Part shown: positions 15,297 through 24,150 of the stretch, in pieces
How the letters are laid out: each line of letters starts with the position of its first letter
Position numbering within the stretch: position 1 is the first letter of the stretch
Assembly (NCBI GenBank): GCA_043779185.1
Contig: JAYWEQ010000055.1
Span: forward strand, 1 to 33,247
DNA length: 33,247 bases
Source of the DNA: JAYWDA01 sp043779185
GTDB taxonomy: Bacteria; Bdellovibrionota; Bdellovibrionia; Bdellovibrionales; Bdellovibrionaceae
Reading direction: 5' to 3'
Position numbers and translations under genes: made by a program
The notes under the pieces: model-generated
Seen by the model: only the letters and a program-made list of their open reading frames with translations
The model's database searches: none
What the model was told of the DNA's origin: nothing

Positions 15297-16226
15297 ATGT
15301 CGATTTCTGCCTCTATGGTTAAAGAACTCCGAGAAAAAACAAATGCTGGAATGCTTGATTGCAAAAAAGCTCTTGAGGAATCTCAGGGTGATTTCGAAGC
15401 TGCTGTTGAATGGCTTCGTAAAAAAGGTTTGTCGGCCGCTGCTAAAAAATCGGGTCGCGTCGCGGCTGAAGGCCTTGTTTCCGCAGCGGTTGTTGCGGGT
15501 GGCAAGATGGCTGTCGTTGCTGAGGTGAATTCAGAAACTGATTTTGTTTCTAGAAATGATGAGTTTAAAGTATTCGTGCAATCTATTCTTGACCATGTGG
15601 CCACGACAAAAGCGACAGGCCCAGTTTTAGATCAGCCTTACCAAAAAAACACAGCTCAAACTGTCGGCGACGCTTTAAAAACAATCATTGCTAAAATTGG
15701 TGAAAACATCGTGGTTCGTCGGACTGAGAAGTATGAACTTCAGGGTGATGGAATTCTGCACAGCTACGTGCACGGCGAAGGTAAAATTGGGGTTTTAATT
15801 GAAGTGGCCGCTCCGGCGTCTGCTTTAGCGAGTGCTGATTTGCGAACCTTTGCGCAAGATGCGGCTTTGCATATTGCAGCGATGAATCCAATGGCAATTT
15901 CTAGCGAAGAAATTCCGGCGGCTGTTGTTTCAAAAGAAAAAGAAATTTTAAAAGCTAAAAACTTAGAGCAAGGCAAAAAACCAGAAATGATCGATAAGAT
16001 CGTTGAAGGTCAGATTCGTAAGTTTTTGGCTGAAAATTGTTTATTAGACCAAGCTTTCGTTAAAAACCCAGATTTAAAAGTTTCTGACTATATGAAAGAA
16101 ACTGCAAAAAAAGTCGGTGGCGAAGTGAAAATTCGTCGTTTTGCCCGCTATGAACTGGGTGAAGGCATCGAAAAGAAAACAACTGATTTTGCGGCTGAAG
16201 TGGCTGCTCAGACGAAGGGGCACTAA
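15297..16226 (+). CDS. tsf: Elongation factor Ts, 309 aa
   Basis: Nucleotide exchange factor that releases GDP from EF-Tu. The N-terminal UBA-like domain (VKELREKTNAGMLDCKKALEE) is followed by the core motif SETDFVSRNDEF at about residues 79-90 and by two dimerisation-type repeats. The length is usual for the full family. A strong ribosome binding site (AAGGAGA) precedes ATG 15297. It lies 58 bases after rpsB, the standard arrangement. Confidence 0.97.
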   Translation: MSISASMVKELREKTNAGMLDCKKALEESQGDFEAAVEWLRKKGLSAAAKKSGRVAAEGLVSAAVVAGGKMAVVAEVNSETDFVSRNDEFKVFVQSILDHVATTKATGPVLDQPYQKNTAQTVGDALKTIIAKIGENIVVRRTEKYELQGDGILHSYVHGEGKIGVLIEVAAPASALASADLRTFAQDAALHIAAMNPMAISSEEIPAAVVSKEKEILKAKNLEQGKKPEMIDKIVEGQIRKFLAENCLLDQAFVKNPDLKVSDYMKETAKKVGGEVKIRRFARYELGEGIEKKTTDFAAEVAAQTKGH

Positions 16227-16229
16227 TTG

Positions 16230-16943
16230 GTGACGACACCTGCTTACAAGCGAATTTTGCTGAAGCTGAGCGGCGAGGCCCTGGCTGGAAAACAATCAAC
16301 TGGCATCAATACGTCAGTCATCCAGCACATTGCCGAAGACGTGGCCCAGGCGCATCGCGCAGGTGTTGAAATTGGTTTAGTGATCGGCGGCGGCAATATC
16401 TTCCGAGGAATAGCCGCTTCAGCTGAAGGTATGGATCGCGCTAGCTCTGATTATATGGGAATGCTGGCGACGGTGATTAATTCTTTGGCCTTACAAGACG
16501 CTTTAGAAAAACAGAATGTTCCCACGCGTGTGCAGTCGGCCATTGCGATGGCTGAAATTGCTGAACCTTATATTCGCAGACGAGCCATGCGCCATCTTGA
16601 AAAAGGTCGCTTGGTGATTTTTGGCGCTGGCACTGGCAATCCCTATTTTACAACAGATACGGCGGCCAGCCTTCGAGCCATGGAAATCAATGCTCAGGTG
16701 TTGATGAAAGCGACAAAGGTTGATGGCATTTATGACAAAGACCCCATGAAAAATACCGATGCAAAAAAATATGATAAAATTAAGTACATTGAAGTTTTAA
16801 ATCAAGGCCTTGAAGTGATGGATTCAACAGCCATCAGCCTTTGTATGGACAACAAACTTCCAATTTTAACCTTTGACCTGACCAAACGAGGGAATATCCT
16901 TAAAGCAGTCATGGGTGAAAATATCGGGACCCTGGTCCATTAA
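16230..16943 (+). CDS. pyrH: Uridylate kinase, 237 aa
   Basis: Phosphorylates UMP to UDP in pyrimidine nucleotide synthesis. Family motifs: ILLKLSGEAL at the N-terminus, GLVIGGGNIFRG, MGMLATVINSLAL, GAGTGNPYFTTDTAA and KATKVDGIYDKDP. Hexameric UMP kinase of the amino-acid kinase fold; the length is typical. The stop of tsf is at 16224-16226; both TTG 16227 and GTG 16230 are in frame behind AAGGGG, and GTG is preferred as the commoner start. Confidence 0.96.
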   Translation: MTTPAYKRILLKLSGEALAGKQSTGINTSVIQHIAEDVAQAHRAGVEIGLVIGGGNIFRGIAASAEGMDRASSDYMGMLATVINSLALQDALEKQNVPTRVQSAIAMAEIAEPYIRRRAMRHLEKGRLVIFGAGTGNPYFTTDTAASLRAMEINAQVLMKATKVDGIYDKDPMKNTDAKKYDKIKYIEVLNQGLEVMDSTAISLCMDNKLPILTFDLTKRGNILKAVMGENIGTLVH

Positions 16944-16959
16944 ATTTGAGGAGTGAATC

Positions 16960-17517
16960 ATGATCGCTGACTTAAAAAAGACAACTCAAGAAAAAATGGA
17001 AAAATCGTTAAAAGCCTTGGCGGACGAATTAAAAAAAGTTCGCACCGGTCGCGCGCAAGTTTCAATGCTGGATAACGTAAAGGTGAATTACTACGGAACT
17101 TTATCGCCATTGTCCCAGGTGGCTTCAATTTCAACTCCGGATGCGAAGTCTTTTATGATCGCACCTTGGGAAGCGGCCATTCTTAAAGAAATCGAACAAG
17201 CCATTGTAAAATCTGATTTGGGCTTAGCCCCCATGAATGATGGAAAAGTGATTCGCTTAAAAGTCCCCGATTTGACAGAAGAGCGCCGTAAAGACCTTGC
17301 AAAACAAGTTAAAAAAATCGCTGAAGAAGCTCGGGTGGCCGTTCGTATGGGCCGCAGGGATGCCAATGAAGAAGTTAAAAAAGCTTTGAAAGATAAATTG
17401 ATCAGTGAAGATGAAAATAAAAAGTTGGAAGCTGAAATTCAAAAGATGACGGACGATTATATTAAAAAAGTAGACGTCGTCGCTGACGAAAAAGAAAAAA
17501 GCATTATTTCAATGTAA
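16960..17517 (+). CDS. frr: Ribosome recycling factor, 185 aa
   Basis: Splits post-termination ribosomes together with EF-G. Full-length (185 aa, the usual size). Motifs: ALADELKKVRTGRAQVSMLD, the beta-domain VNYYGTLSPLSQVASISTPD, and helix VPDLTEERRKDLAKQVKK. GAGGAG lies seven bases before the ATG. Sixteen bases after pyrH, in the same operon. Confidence 0.97.
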   Translation: MIADLKKTTQEKMEKSLKALADELKKVRTGRAQVSMLDNVKVNYYGTLSPLSQVASISTPDAKSFMIAPWEAAILKEIEQAIVKSDLGLAPMNDGKVIRLKVPDLTEERRKDLAKQVKKIAEEARVAVRMGRRDANEEVKKALKDKLISEDENKKLEAEIQKMTDDYIKKVDVVADEKEKSIISM

Positions 17518-17527
17518 TAGGAATCAT

Positions 17528-18262
17528 GTGACGGCAGCAAAGATCCCCCAACATGTAGCGATGATCATGGACGGCAATGGCCGATGGGCTCGCATGCGCA
17601 ATAAGCCTCGCACCTATGGGCATATTAAGGGCACTCGCGTCGCAAAAAAAATGATCACAGAGTGTTCAAGGCTGGGGATTAAATATTTAACTTTGTATGC
17701 TTTTAGCACTGAAAATTGGCTCAGGCCTCAAACAGAAGTCAGCTTGCTGATGAAACTTTTAAAACGATATCTGGCCCGTGAAACTGAAAATCTGGTGAAA
17801 GAAAATATTCGCTTCAGTATCATTGGCGATCTTGAAAATCTTCCCACCGACACCGTCCGTGCCATCGAATCTGCCATGCTAGCCACTGAAAAATGCAGCG
17901 GCTTGCGATTGGTTTTTGCATTAAGTTATGGCTCTAGGCAGGAAATCACAGAAATGGTAAAGGCCGTCGCAGAAAAAGTTCAGCGGCAGGAAATCACAAT
18001 TTCTGAGATTGATGAGCTGGTGGTGCAGGAACATTTGTCCACTTACCCGACGCCAGATCCTGATCTGATCATTCGGACGAGCGGAGAAAAAAGGCTGTCG
18101 AACTTTTTATTGTGGCAAGCCGCTTACTCTGAATTTTATTTTGCCGATACCCTGTGGCCCGATTTTACCAAATCTGATCTGTATCAAGCTCTTGAAAGTT
18201 ACTCTTTAAGGCAGCGACGCTTTGGAAAGCTGCAACTCTCTGATGAAAAGCTTCGTAACTAG
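17528..18262 (+). CDS. uppS: Undecaprenyl diphosphate synthase, 244 aa
   Basis: cis-Prenyltransferase making the C55 lipid carrier for peptidoglycan and polysaccharide. HVAMIMDGNGRWA contains the catalytic Asp; TLYAFSTENWLRP and the C-terminal DLIIRTSGEKRLSNFLLWQ are family signatures. The start is GTG, ten bases after frr. dxr, which sits between frr and uppS in many proteobacteria, is absent here. The 3' end overlaps cdsA by 20 bases. Confidence 0.96.
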   Translation: MTAAKIPQHVAMIMDGNGRWARMRNKPRTYGHIKGTRVAKKMITECSRLGIKYLTLYAFSTENWLRPQTEVSLLMKLLKRYLARETENLVKENIRFSIIGDLENLPTDTVRAIESAMLATEKCSGLRLVFALSYGSRQEITEMVKAVAEKVQRQEITISEIDELVVQEHLSTYPTPDPDLIIRTSGEKRLSNFLLWQAAYSEFYFADTLWPDFTKSDLYQALESYSLRQRRFGKLQLSDEKLRN

Positions 18263-19058
18263 GGTTCTTAGTGCTTTAGTTGCTGTGGCCATTTTGATCG
18301 GGCTTTATTATTTTCTAGGAAATAATGGTTTAAAGCTTTTCACTGTTTTTGGTGTTTTTGTTGGTGGCTTTGAGCTGATGAAGCTTTTATTTAAACCTGA
18401 AGACTCAAAACTTAATCGCACCGCATTTTATGTTTTTCTGGTGACCATCTTTTTTCTCTCAAGTCTTTACCCCCACTTAAGCGGATCTGTTTTTTGTTTA
18501 TTTTCAGTTTTTTTCTGCCTGATCAGTCTTGTCACGCATTACAAATTTGAAGATTTAGAAACACTGACCCATTTTCAAGCCAAAGGCATGATGGGCTTTC
18601 TTTACATGGGTTTATTACCGTCCTTTCCAATTTTAATTTTAAATGGACCACATGGTATTATTTGGTTCTTGATGCTGTTATTGGTCGTCTTTGCTGGGGA
18701 TATTGGTGCCTATGCGACCGGTGTTAATTTTGGCCGACGAAAACTAATGCCCACGATTTCACCAAAAAAATCCCTTGAGGGGTCGGTCGGGGGACTGATT
18801 TCATCGTCTGCCATGGGTTTCGTCATAAGTTATTTTTTGCCGCATATTCCGGTCCTTTATATAGTTTTACTTTCCCTCTTAACGGCCGTCGCTGGGCAGC
18901 TGGGTGATCTTTTTGAGTCCCAATTAAAGCGCGTCGCAGGAGTTAAAGATTCCGGACAAATTATGCCCGGCCATGGCGGCGTCCTAGACCGGATCGATGG
19001 CGTCTTGTTTGCTTGTCCAGTCATTTACTTGGGAAGTATTTTACTAGAGAACCTTTGA
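18243..19058 (+). CDS. cdsA: Phosphatidate cytidylyltransferase, 271 aa
   Basis: Integral membrane enzyme converting phosphatidic acid and CTP to CDP-diacylglycerol. About seven hydrophobic segments are seen. The C-terminal family signature is present: SQLKRVAGVKDSGQIMPGHGG with the following LDRIDG. ATG 18243 is chosen, inside the end of uppS; upstream in-frame starts would add uppS-encoded sequence. The overlap suggests translational coupling. Confidence 0.95.
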   Translation: MKSFVTRVLSALVAVAILIGLYYFLGNNGLKLFTVFGVFVGGFELMKLLFKPEDSKLNRTAFYVFLVTIFFLSSLYPHLSGSVFCLFSVFFCLISLVTHYKFEDLETLTHFQAKGMMGFLYMGLLPSFPILILNGPHGIIWFLMLLLVVFAGDIGAYATGVNFGRRKLMPTISPKKSLEGSVGGLISSSAMGFVISYFLPHIPVLYIVLLSLLTAVAGQLGDLFESQLKRVAGVKDSGQIMPGHGGVLDRIDGVLFACPVIYLGSILLENL

Positions 19059-19121
19059 ATCAGCCTGCCAAATAGCATTAAACAAATTTAAAAGAACAAT
19101 AACTCATAATGTTAGATACGT

Positions 19122-19145
19122 GCAGTCTAGGAACTGCTGGTTTTT
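19122..19145 (+). terminator. Weak stem-loop with T-run between cdsA and rseP
   Basis: GCAGT (19122-19126) and ACTGC (19133-19137) can form a five-base stem, followed by TTTTT at 19141-19145. The short stem makes this a weak terminator or attenuator at best. It lies in the 123-base gap that interrupts the otherwise compact cluster, so rseP may have its own promoter there. Confidence 0.25.
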
Positions 19146-19181
19146 CTGGTCACTGCCTTCAGAGAATCCTAAAATAATTAA

Positions 19182-20861
19182 ATGGAAATGATGATATCTT
19201 GGTTTCAACAGGGTTTTGTGGCGGTGGTTCCTTTTGTTGTTCTTTTGGGAATCTTAATCTTTGTTCATGAAATGGGCCACTTTATGGTGGCTCGTTGGTG
19301 TGGAGTTCGCGTCGAAGTTTTTAGTTTAGGCTTCGGGAAAAAAATATTTTCGCATAAAAAAGGCGATACCACCTACTGCCTTTCGATCATTCCCCTTGGT
19401 GGTTATGTAAAAATGTTTGGCGAACAGCCCGGCGATCAGATTTCAGACGAAGAAAAAAAATATTCTTTCAATCATAAAAATGTTTTTCAAAGAATCGCTG
19501 TTGTGATGGCAGGTCCCTTGATGAACTTTTTATTTGCAGCTTTGATCTTTTCTGTTTTGGCTTTGATGGGCGAAGAAATGCATAAACCCATGCTAGGAGA
19601 TATCGAAACAACAACACCGGCTTATGCGATGGGATTTCGCTCGGGTGATGTTTTCACTTCTGTGAATGGCGAAGCCTTAAAAACATTTGAAGAGTTTAAT
19701 AAGTTTTTAAATAAACACCAAAACCAAGAAATTTCTGTTCAAGTTGATCGAGCTCCTTTGTCGACAAAAACTGAAGTGAAAGCCAAGGTGGCGGCTAAAC
19801 CAAATCCAAATATTCTGACCATGGATGACACCATAGGTGAAATTGAAGGAATCAATATCTTTGCTCGTGGAACATTTATTGGCGTCGACACGGCATCCCC
19901 GCTTTATCAGGTGGGCCTTAGAACTGGCGACCGCTTGGTCAGTATTAATGGACAAAAAGTCAATTTTTGGCGCGAAGTGGACCCTGCTTTTCAGCAAGTG
20001 TCTGCTTCCACAGCGCTGACTTTGGAAGTCGATCGATTTCTTGATGATAAAATGGAAAAAACAGAAAAAGTTTCCGTCACTTCGGCCGGTGGTCGAGTTA
20101 AAAATTATTCATTAAATGATCTGAAAATTGAAAGCTCAGAAATGTTTATTTCGCGAGTCGCTCCCAAATCTCCAGCTGAAATGGCCGGTTTGCAGAAGGG
20201 TGATCAGGTCATCAACATCGATGGTAAAAAAATGTCATCTTGGGAAGATGTTGTGTTAGCCATTAAAAATTTCCCAGGGCCTCCGCAAGAATTTTTAAAA
20301 TTTGATCTGCTCCGCAATGGTCAGCCTTTAGCTTTAGAAATTAAGCCAAACATGACTTCGCAGATGAGTGCCAATGGAACAGAAGACAAACGCTACACGA
20401 TCGGCGTTTACCCGATGGCTAATTACGCAGATATCGAGCCCGTCATTGTTAAAGCTGGCAACCCAGGAACTGCGCTCGTTCGTGGCGTCACTCGTACGGT
20501 GGATGTTTCTGTCATGATGGTCATGAGCTTCTTACGACTAATTCAAAATAAAATCTCGCCAAAAAATATTGGTGGCGTTTTATCGATTGGCCAAGCCGCC
20601 AGTGAAACTTTTAAACTCGGGATTGATAAATTTTTGCAGATGATGGCCTTTATTTCTGTGAATCTATTTATTTTAAATCTTTTGCCGATCCCGGTGTTGG
20701 ATGGTGGACATTTGGTGTTTTACTTTGTTGAAGCGGTGAAGGGTTCTCCCATGAGCCTTAAGAAAATGGAAATGGCGCAGCAGGTAGGACTTGTTTTATT
20801 AATGAGTCTGATGGTGTTTGCTCTTTTTAATGATATCACTCGCTTTTTAGGCGTTCATTAA
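19182..20861 (+). CDS. rseP: Site-2 zinc metalloprotease RseP family, 559 aa, three PDZ domains
   Basis: Intramembrane protease that in E. coli cleaves the anti-sigma factor RseA and remnant signal peptides. The zinc motif HEMGH is at 29-33 in the first membrane helix; the second zinc-ligand motif is PVLDGGH (504-510). Between them lie three PDZ-like domains (about 135-195, 228-285 and 318-385), each with a G-[LF]-[RQ]-x-G-D core (GFRSGD, GLRTGD, GLQKGD). E. coli RseP has two PDZ domains and 450 residues, so this protein is about 110 longer. The start at ATG 19182 lacks a clear ribosome binding site. The stop overlaps tsaB by one base (TAATG). Confidence 0.93.
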   Translation: MEMMISWFQQGFVAVVPFVVLLGILIFVHEMGHFMVARWCGVRVEVFSLGFGKKIFSHKKGDTTYCLSIIPLGGYVKMFGEQPGDQISDEEKKYSFNHKNVFQRIAVVMAGPLMNFLFAALIFSVLALMGEEMHKPMLGDIETTTPAYAMGFRSGDVFTSVNGEALKTFEEFNKFLNKHQNQEISVQVDRAPLSTKTEVKAKVAAKPNPNILTMDDTIGEIEGINIFARGTFIGVDTASPLYQVGLRTGDRLVSINGQKVNFWREVDPAFQQVSASTALTLEVDRFLDDKMEKTEKVSVTSAGGRVKNYSLNDLKIESSEMFISRVAPKSPAEMAGLQKGDQVINIDGKKMSSWEDVVLAIKNFPGPPQEFLKFDLLRNGQPLALEIKPNMTSQMSANGTEDKRYTIGVYPMANYADIEPVIVKAGNPGTALVRGVTRTVDVSVMMVMSFLRLIQNKISPKNIGGVLSIGQAASETFKLGIDKFLQMMAFISVNLFILNLLPIPVLDGGHLVFYFVEAVKGSPMSLKKMEMAQQVGLVLLMSLMVFALFNDITRFLGVH

Positions 20862-21586
20862 TGAAGATCTTGGCTCTAGAAACCAGCACTCTCATGGGGA
20901 GTGCTGCTCTAGTCATTGATGGCAAAGTCATTGCCGAAAAATCTTCTCGGAAACAAAGATCCCACAGCGAAGTTTTAAACACTTTTATCGAAGAAGTTTT
21001 GCAAATCGGCGGCGTTTCACTGGCCCAGATTGATTGCTTCGCCGTCGGAAAAGGACCCGGCAGTTTTACCGGCCTGCGAATCGCTGGAAATGTCGGAAAA
21101 ACTTTGGCTTACAGCTATCAAAAACCGATGGTCGCGATCGATTCTTTGACTCTTCTTGCGGCAGCGACCGCTCAAAAAAAATTGCTGTCGAATCCAGGCT
21201 CTGAATGGCCCGTTTTCTCAATGGTGAACGCTTATAAAAATATGGTTTACTTCGGGTTGTTTAAAAATGTGGCCTCTTTTCCAGAGTTTATCTCTGGTCC
21301 AGGAGTGATCCCGGTCAAAAGTCTAGCTTCCGTTTTGACTGAAAAATGTTTGATCGTCGGAGATGGCTTCACCAGCTACGAAGGCTTTTTTCCGGAAAGT
21401 ATTTCACATTTTATGTACAGAGATTCGAACTTTTCTGATGAACCCATGGCATCAACGCTTGGTTTGCTGGCAACAACTCAAGTCCAGAAGGGTTTGACCT
21501 TGGACTGGAATTCATTTGTACCCCTTTATATTCGCGCCTCCGAAGCCGAGGAAACTAAACGAGGCATTTTTATAACCTCGCTTTAA
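20861..21586 (+). CDS. tsaB: tRNA threonylcarbamoyladenosine protein TsaB, 241 aa
   Basis: Partner of TsaD in the enzyme adding threonylcarbamoyl to A37 of ANN-decoding tRNAs. The N-terminus MKILALETSTLMGSAALV and the motif VGKGPGSFTGLRIA are family signatures. It has the ASKHA fold but, as usual for TsaB, lacks the TsaD metal histidines. The start shares one base with the rseP stop, implying coupling. Confidence 0.93.
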   Translation: MKILALETSTLMGSAALVIDGKVIAEKSSRKQRSHSEVLNTFIEEVLQIGGVSLAQIDCFAVGKGPGSFTGLRIAGNVGKTLAYSYQKPMVAIDSLTLLAAATAQKKLLSNPGSEWPVFSMVNAYKNMVYFGLFKNVASFPEFISGPGVIPVKSLASVLTEKCLIVGDGFTSYEGFFPESISHFMYRDSNFSDEPMASTLGLLATTQVQKGLTLDWNSFVPLYIRASEAEETKRGIFITSL

Positions 21587-21604
21587 CAAAGGGTTACTTC
21601 GGGT

Positions 21605-22546
21605 ATGCGGCTTCACGAAATGACAGTTCAAAAGGAAAAATCAAAGGCTCAGTTGTGGGCGGTGGCCTCTGGAAAAGGTGGCGTTGGTAAAACTTTTATT
21701 TCTGCTAGCCTGGGTTTAACTCTTTCAAAATTGGGACATTCTGTTGTTATTATTGATTTGGATTTAACAGGCGCAAATCTTCATACGGCCTTGGGCGTTG
21801 AGCCCTCCCACACAAGTCTTCGCCATTATCTTGAAGGCTCAAAAACTTTAAGTGAAGCCTTGATCTCGTCTCCTTATCCGCACCTCTCTTATGTTCAAGG
21901 ATTTTGGGACGCCTGGAGTCCGACTGAGTTTAGTTCCGGTCAGGTTCAAAAACTAATTTCTGATATCAAAGGCCTCTCAGCTGATTTTGTTCTTGTGGAT
22001 CTGGGGCCTGGCAGTACCGAAAGTCATTTGCAAATTTTTAAAGCGGCCCAGGAAAAGATTCTTATCACGACTCCCGAGCCAACAAGCATTGAAAAAACTT
22101 ACCGCTTTATTGAATCCTTTATTTGCCATTCGATTCAAGACGGAAGCCAACCCCAGGCCTTTGCAACATTGATTAAGACCTTGCGCGATCATCGTCAAAA
22201 AGTTTTAGGATCGCATTTCTCTTTCCGCGGCTATTTAAAAGAAAATCCTGGCTTTGAAAGCAACTTTTTTGATTCTATGACGACCTCACCGGTGCGACTG
22301 ATGATCAACTCTTCCCGAAGCCAATCCAATATTGATTTGGGTTACTGCATGAAAAGTGTTTGTAATAAATATTACGACCTTGGTATTGATTATATGGGCG
22401 CCGTTGATTACGACAATGCGGTGTGGCAGTCGGTTCGAAACAGAGAACCGGTTTTAGTGGCTCAACCATTTACTCCCTTAGCGGGACAGTTCTTAACAAT
22501 CTGCAAACATCTTATTGATCCTAGTGAGCTCCGCGCCGTAATATAA
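21605..22546 (+). CDS. MinD/ParA-like P-loop ATPase, 313 aa
   Basis: Deviant Walker A ATPase of the MinD/FlhG group: SGKGGVGKT at about 22-30, switch DLDLTGANLH at about 52-61, Walker B VDLGPGS at about 131-137. The insertion after residue 180 (LRDHRQKVLGSHF) and the C-terminus lack the amphipathic membrane-targeting helix of MinD, so it may not bind membranes in that way. Its target is unknown. ATG 21620 would be an alternative start. Only eight bases separate it from the J-like/HTH gene, a pairing also remembered from other delta-type genomes. Confidence 0.85.
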   Translation: MRLHEMTVQKEKSKAQLWAVASGKGGVGKTFISASLGLTLSKLGHSVVIIDLDLTGANLHTALGVEPSHTSLRHYLEGSKTLSEALISSPYPHLSYVQGFWDAWSPTEFSSGQVQKLISDIKGLSADFVLVDLGPGSTESHLQIFKAAQEKILITTPEPTSIEKTYRFIESFICHSIQDGSQPQAFATLIKTLRDHRQKVLGSHFSFRGYLKENPGFESNFFDSMTTSPVRLMINSSRSQSNIDLGYCMKSVCNKYYDLGIDYMGAVDYDNAVWQSVRNREPVLVAQPFTPLAGQFLTICKHLIDPSELRAVI

Positions 22547-22554
22547 TACTACGG

Positions 22555-23190
22555 ATGATAACTACGAATCGATATAACTATTACGAAATTTTAGAAGTGG
22601 GCACAAATGCGGCTCAACACGAAGTCACCACGGCCTACGAGCGAGCCAAGCTGACTTACTCCGGTGACAATCCTGCGATTTATACAATCTTCTCTGAGAA
22701 TGAAGCCCGCGAGCTTTTAACTTTAATCGAAGAAGCTTTCTCGGTGATTGGCAATAAGACACTTCGTGGAGTTTATGACCAGCGACTTCTAGGCGCTAAA
22801 GGTCCCACAAAGGACATTGCTAAAGATTTAACCTATGAAGCCATCCTGAATGCCAGCAAAGCACAATTCCCCGAAGCAAAATCTTTGACCGCAAAGCCGA
22901 CCTTTAAACCTAATGAAGTTTTTGAACACGAAATCAAAGAAACCAAAGATTGGAATGGAGAACTTCTTAAAAAAGTTCGTGAGTACAAAAATATCACTCT
23001 GGAAAGAATGTGCGAACGAACTAAAATTAATATTTGGTACGTCAAAGCCATCGAAAATATGGACTCTGAAAACTTACCTGCTGTGGTTTTTGTGCGCGGT
23101 TATATTATTCAACTTTGCCGAGAGCTTGATCTGAATGAAAAAATCGTCACTGACAGCTACATGGCAAAACATAAAGCTAAACTAAAATAA
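22555..23190 (+). CDS. J-like domain fused to RodZ-type HTH, 211 aa
   Basis: N-terminus (residues 8-78) follows a J-domain pattern: YYEILEVGTNAA, a helix with AYERAKLTYS, and IEEAFSVIGNKTLRGVYDQRL. The HPD tripeptide needed to stimulate Hsp70 is missing; SGD stands in its place (36-38). The C-terminus (about 133-205) is a RodZ-like helix-turn-helix (LLKKVREYKNITLERMCERT, IWYVKAIE, VFVRGYIIQLCREL). No membrane segment follows, unlike RodZ. It could be an adaptor or regulator for the adjacent MinD-like ATPase; this is inference. No ribosome binding site is visible, and TATAAT lies seven bases before the start. Confidence 0.75.
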   Translation: MITTNRYNYYEILEVGTNAAQHEVTTAYERAKLTYSGDNPAIYTIFSENEARELLTLIEEAFSVIGNKTLRGVYDQRLLGAKGPTKDIAKDLTYEAILNASKAQFPEAKSLTAKPTFKPNEVFEHEIKETKDWNGELLKKVREYKNITLERMCERTKINIWYVKAIENMDSENLPAVVFVRGYIIQLCRELDLNEKIVTDSYMAKHKAKLK

Positions 23191-23192
23191 GC

Positions 23193-24149
23193 ATGTCATC
23201 GAAAAAAATCCGATTGGAATCACTACCCGCTGAAATGATCGGTCTTCGCTTAGATAAAGCCTTGGCCCTTCTGCCAGAAGTTAATTCGCGCTCGCAAGCG
23301 GCTTTGCTGATTGAAAATCAGGCGACTCAGGTCAATGGAAAATTGGCTAAAGCGTCTTATGTTTTACAAAGCAAAGATATTTTAGAAGTTGAAATTCTAC
23401 CCCCTCCGCCGACAGAACTTGTACCTTGGAACTACTCACTAGATATTTTATTTGAAGACGCCTTCCTCCTTGTCGTCAATAAGCCTGCGGGTATGGTTGT
23501 TCATCCGGCGGCGGGACATTATACTGATACTTTGGTGAATGCACTTATTGCTCATACAGGAAATCTTTCAGAGGGATCGGCCGTCGATCGTCCTGGCTTG
23601 GTCCATCGAATCGATAAAGAAACCAGCGGCCTTTTAGTCATCGCAAAAGATAACTTCAGTCATGGGAATTTAGCCCAGCAGTTTAAAGATCGAAGCATTG
23701 ATCGCAAATATTTTGCTGTGGTTGAAGGAAAATTGAAGAATTCGGCGGGCTCTTATGAAAGCTATTTGGCTCGCCATCCCAACCATCGCAAAAAATTTGC
23801 TTCGTTGCGCGACCCAAAAAGCAAAAAAATATTAACGGCTAATGACCCCGCTCCTGAGATCGGCAAATGGGCGAAAACCCATTTCAAAACCTTGAAAACT
23901 CATGCTCAACTTCGTTATATGGAATTAAAGCTTGAAACAGGTCGAACCCACCAAATTCGTGTGCATCTTTCAGACATGGGGGCCCCTGTCGTTGGAGATG
24001 TTTTGTATGGGTCAAAAAGGGAACTTCCCCGGTTTTATCTTCATGCCGCAGAGCTCGGGTTTATACATCCCAAGACTGGTGAAAAACTATTTTTCAAAAA
24101 AGATTGGCCGGAGGAAGATTTAAAGTTAATTCATGGTTGGGGGCTATAG
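23193..24149 (+). CDS. rluD: 23S rRNA pseudouridine synthase, RluD type, 318 aa
   Basis: Isomerises uridines in helix 69 of 23S rRNA in well-studied relatives. An S4 RNA-binding domain is at about 15-75 (LRLDKALALL). The catalytic motif HRIDKETSGLLV has Asp141. Further signatures are NKPAGMVVHPA and ETGRTHQIRVHLSDMG. The length is normal. It begins two bases after the J/HTH stop and is followed by pgeF, the same order as in E. coli. Confidence 0.94.
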   Translation: MSSKKIRLESLPAEMIGLRLDKALALLPEVNSRSQAALLIENQATQVNGKLAKASYVLQSKDILEVEILPPPPTELVPWNYSLDILFEDAFLLVVNKPAGMVVHPAAGHYTDTLVNALIAHTGNLSEGSAVDRPGLVHRIDKETSGLLVIAKDNFSHGNLAQQFKDRSIDRKYFAVVEGKLKNSAGSYESYLARHPNHRKKFASLRDPKSKKILTANDPAPEIGKWAKTHFKTLKTHAQLRYMELKLETGRTHQIRVHLSDMGAPVVGDVLYGSKRELPRFYLHAAELGFIHPKTGEKLFFKKDWPEEDLKLIHGWGL

Positions 24150-24150
24150 A

